DNA from: Thioalkalivibrio sp. | GTDB taxonomy: Bacteria > Pseudomonadota > Gammaproteobacteria > Ectothiorhodospirales > Ectothiorhodospiraceae | Assembly: GCA_003563455.1 (NCBI GenBank) | Contig: PWRV01000006.1 | Span: 1-7,327 of the forward strand | Length of the DNA stretch: 7,327 bases | Direction: 5' to 3' | In this document: positions 6,237 to 7,327 of the stretch, one piece after another | Numbering within the stretch: the first letter of the stretch is position 1 | Layout: each line of letters begins with the position of its first letter | The notes under the pieces: model-generated | What the model was told of the DNA's origin: nothing | The model's database searches: none | What the model saw: only the letters and a program-made list of their open reading frames with translations | Position numbers and translations under genes: made by a program

Positions 6237-6707
6237 TTAGCCGCCGCAGCCACCGATGGTGACCTTCACTTCGCGGGTCGCGCTGTACCAGGTGCCGTTC
6301 GACTTCACGGCTGCGACCACGTCGGAGGATTGTCCCATCTTGATGCGGGTGGCGAACATCGGCATGGCGCCAGCACCCAGGACATACTTGGACGTAAGCG
6401 GGGTACCGTTCTCGACCACGAACAGGGCCATCTCGCTGACGTCGGACATCCCGGTTTCCACGGTCACCGGCACGACCATGCCGTTTTCCGCGATCTCCGG
6501 GGCGGTGATTTCGATCTCGCCTTCCGGCATTTCCGTGGTGCCGAGGGCAGCCTCGAGCGAATCTTCAAACGGAAGCGACTGGAAGGCATCGGATGGCCAT
6601 GCGGCCAGAAGCTTGCTCGGAGCCAGCAGACCGGCTCCCACGGCTACGCCGACGGTGCCGGCGGCCAGGCTGCCTTTCAGAAAGACACGGCGCTTGTTGC
6701 TTGTCAT
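6237..6707 (-). CDS. soxY: Thiosulfate-oxidation carrier subunit SoxY (Tat-exported)
   Basis: SoxY is the sulfur-carrying subunit of SoxYZ in the periplasm; sulfur substrates are held covalently on a cysteine of a flexible C-terminal arm. The 156-residue precursor has a model twin-arginine signal. KRRVFLKG (5-12) matches RRxFLK exactly, followed by a hydrophobic Ala/Gly/Val region (13-30) and a probable cleavage site near LLAA (33-36). The mature part contains the Ig-like SoxY domain (PVTVETGMSDVSEMALFV and others). The protein ends GGCGG (152-156) with C154, the carrier cysteine. The start is supported by AGGAG (6714-6718) at good spacing. Export would depend on TatABC, encoded about 5 kb away on the same strand. 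soxY and soxZ form a two-gene operon. Confidence 0.97.
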   Translation of the reverse strand: MTSNKRRVFLKGSLAAGTVGVAVGAGLLAPSKLLAAWPSDAFQSLPFEDSLEAALGTTEMPEGEIEITAPEIAENGMVVPVTVETGMSDVSEMALFVVENGTPLTSKYVLGAGAMPMFATRIKMGQSSDVVAAVKSNGTWYSATREVKVTIGGCGG

Positions 6708-6969
6708 GGAGTTCTCCTCTCATCTTTGGGTCGATCCGGATCATCCGGGGCGTTGGGTTCAAAACGCCTGTGGTACGGACGACTGTTTGGACCTATCTAT
6801 TCCAACGGCGGTTCAGCGAAAAACCCGCCAGGCACGAACCCGCTGCGGCGCCGGGACGCCGGCGGCCTCGCGGGACACGCCTGGACGCCACCCCTCGGCA
6901 GCGAACCATGGAGTCTAGACCATCACGGCGGGCGCGTGGGAAATGCAGCGCCCGGCGCGCCGCTTTACA
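6708..6969. other. soxY upstream intergenic region, no gene seen
   Basis: I find no convincing gene in this stretch. Open frames here are short and lack ribosome binding sites or recognisable protein sequence. It should hold the soxYZ promoter and, before the neighbouring element arrived, probably control sequences of the rightward gene at 7269. Two small hairpins are visible on the minus strand: GGCGTT/AACGCC with an 8-nt loop (6749-6768), and CCGGA/TCCGG with a 3-nt loop (about 6737-6749). Both would lie in the soxY leader if transcription starts near 6800. I see no convincing sigma-70 promoter for soxY. Confidence 0.5.
6815..6830 (-). promoter_or_regulatory. Possible sigma-54-like -24/-12 element upstream of soxY
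   Basis: On the minus strand TGGCGGGTTTTTCGCT fits the TGGCACG-N4-TTGCW pattern at 9 of 12 defined positions. The GG and GC doublets are at the required 10-nt separation. It would start transcription about 95 nt before soxY. Two mismatches in the -24 box, one in the -12 box and the lack of a visible activator site keep this weak. Such a match can arise by chance in GC-rich DNA. Confidence 0.22.
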
Positions 6970-6993
6970 CTAGTGTCCTGTCACACGTCTAAT
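6964..6993 (+). promoter_or_regulatory. Candidate hybrid promoter across the left junction of the element
   Basis: TTTACA (6964-6969) lies entirely in the flank and matches 5 of 6 of the -35 consensus. After 18 nt comes TCTAAT (6988-6993) inside the terminal repeat, matching 5 of 6 of the -10 consensus. It would drive rightward transcription from about 7000 through both hairpin arms towards the gene at 7269. This is a sequence-level prediction only. Confidence 0.45.
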
Positions 6994-7004
6994 GGCGTCT
7001 TCAG
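6970..7004 (+). repeat. Left terminal inverted repeat of the element (35 bp)
   Basis: This is the perfect inverted match to 7207-7241. Its outermost bases complete the 10-bp palindrome ACACTAGTGT with the left flank (6967-6976). It contains an inward-facing TCTAAT resembling a -10 box. Confidence 0.92.
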
Positions 7005-7102
7005 CGAGGCGAGAAGCGGTGAGCTGCAAGGCACTTGCCCGCCGGGGTAGCCATCCTACCTCAAGGGCAAGTAACGCCGCAGATGGCCGCTTCTCGCCTC
7101 GC
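7004..7102. repeat. Internal hairpin arm A of the element
   Basis: A 16-bp perfect inverted repeat (7004-7019 with 7087-7102) encloses a second perfect 8-bp repeat, ACTTGCCC/GGGCAAGT (7033-7040 with 7065-7072). That in turn encloses GGTAG/CTACC (7046-7050 with 7056-7060) around a 5-nt loop. The arm begins at the last base of the left terminal repeat. As DNA or RNA this would fold into a long nested stem-loop. Confidence 0.88.
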
Positions 7103-7110
7103 CCGAAGGG

Positions 7111-7206
7111 AGCCCCCGAGCGACGCCAGTGCGGCGTTGCAGCGCTTGCCAATGGAGTGGCCATTGCGCTGCGCGCTGCGCCTGGCCCTGACGCCGCTCG
7201 GGGGCT
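7111..7206. repeat. Internal hairpin arm B of the element
   Basis: A 12-bp perfect inverted repeat AGCCCCCGAGCG/CGCTCGGGGGCT (7111-7122 with 7195-7206) encloses GCCAG/CTGGC (7125-7129 with 7182-7186), then GCAGCG/CGCTGC (7139-7144 with 7167-7172), then CAATGG/CCATTG (7150-7155 with 7161-7166) around a 5-nt loop. The arm stops exactly where the right terminal repeat begins. Its sequence differs from arm A, so the element is not a simple internal duplication. Confidence 0.88.
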
Positions 7207-7241
7207 CTGAAGACGCCATTAGACGTGTGACAGGACACTAG
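7207..7241 (-). repeat. Right terminal inverted repeat of the element (35 bp)
   Basis: This is the exact reverse complement of 6970-7004. Its last three bases (TAG, 7239-7241) are an in-frame stop for the rightward reading frame that begins at 7269, so that gene cannot start further upstream. Confidence 0.92.
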
Positions 7242-7268
7242 CCCCCACATTCCCGTTGTGCCTCCGAC

Positions 7269-7327
7269 ATGCCCTGCAAAGCCCAGCTCGTCTTCATCGC
7301 ACTGATCGCGATCCTCGGATCCATGCA
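7269..7327 (+). CDS. Start of a secreted or membrane protein gene (5' fragment)
   Basis: Only 19 full codons are in the window. The peptide MPCKAQLVFIALIAILGSM has a short basic start (K4) and a hydrophobic core (7-16), as in a Sec signal peptide or signal anchor. It is on the opposite strand to every other gene here. There is no good Shine-Dalgarno before the ATG, and an in-frame stop lies at 7239-7241, so the ATG at 7269 is the only plausible upstream start. The gene begins 27 nt after the mobile element, which leaves almost no room for its own promoter outside that element. Given soxYZ nearby, a periplasmic redox or sulfur protein would not be surprising, but nothing visible identifies it. 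Confidence 0.45.
   Translation, partial: MPCKAQLVFIALIAILGSM

Larger units (their letters stand above)
6970..7241. mobile_element. MITE-like element, 272 bp, with 35-bp perfect terminal inverted repeats
   Basis: The ends are perfect inverted copies of 35 bp: 6970-7004 reads CTAGTGTCCTGTCACACGTC onward, and 7207-7241 is its exact reverse complement; flanking bases 6969/7242 and inner bases 7005/7206 do not pair. The interior encodes nothing recognisable. It holds two large hairpin arms that abut the two ends, with a 9-nt linker. The CTAG at each tip may be a 4-bp target duplication (with 31-bp repeats inside it), or TA may be a 2-bp duplication, or neither. Size, perfect ends and lack of a transposase fit a miniature inverted-repeat transposable element mobilised in trans. 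I cannot name the parent insertion-sequence family. The element lies between soxY and the rightward gene at 7269. Confidence 0.85.

Noticed and set aside
6992..7210. Short open frames inside the 272-bp element
   Set aside because: They are artefacts of the inverted-repeat structure: both strands show similar short frames, with no ribosome binding sites or protein-like composition.

Overview
The window looks like a chromosomal segment of a GC-rich, sulfur-oxidising gammaproteobacterium. The tat and his proteins resemble gammaproteobacterial homologues, TatA, TatB and TatC especially. A soxYZ pair points to thiosulfate or sulfide oxidation. A Thioalkalivibrio- or Ectothiorhodospiraceae-like host is my inference from this combination and the base composition. 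No database search was possible.

Layout. Positions 1-5709 form a leftward (minus-strand) block. In transcription order it holds a 140-residue protein of unknown function, hisB, hisH, hisA, hisF, hisE, tatA, tatB and tatC. tatC runs off the left edge of the window. The his genes are tightly packed, with 4-nt stop/start overlaps at hisA-hisF and hisF-hisE. tatB and tatC overlap in the same way. A 182-nt gap between hisE and tatA carries a possible tat promoter. hisI, hisG, hisD and hisC are not present. Positions 5830-6707 hold soxY and soxZ, also leftward, closed by a clear Rho-independent terminator. Positions 6708-6969 are the soxY upstream region. Positions 6970-7241 are a compact non-coding element with 35-bp perfect terminal inverted repeats, very probably a MITE. 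At 7269 a rightward gene begins with a signal-peptide-like sequence and leaves the window.

How the parts work together. HisB, HisH, HisA, HisF and HisE cover five activities of histidine synthesis, with HisH-HisF forming the glutamine-dependent IGP synthase. TatABC exports folded proteins through the inner membrane. SoxY carries a textbook twin-arginine signal, so it is a predicted client of that translocase. Once exported as the SoxYZ complex, it would carry sulfur intermediates on the cysteine of its C-terminal GGCGG motif.

The most unusual items are the 272-bp element, whose interior is two abutting hairpin arms and which creates a promoter-like junction with its flank, and a long Asp- then Gly/Pro-rich C-terminal extension on TatC. 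I found no CRISPR array, tRNA, rRNA or evident defence system.
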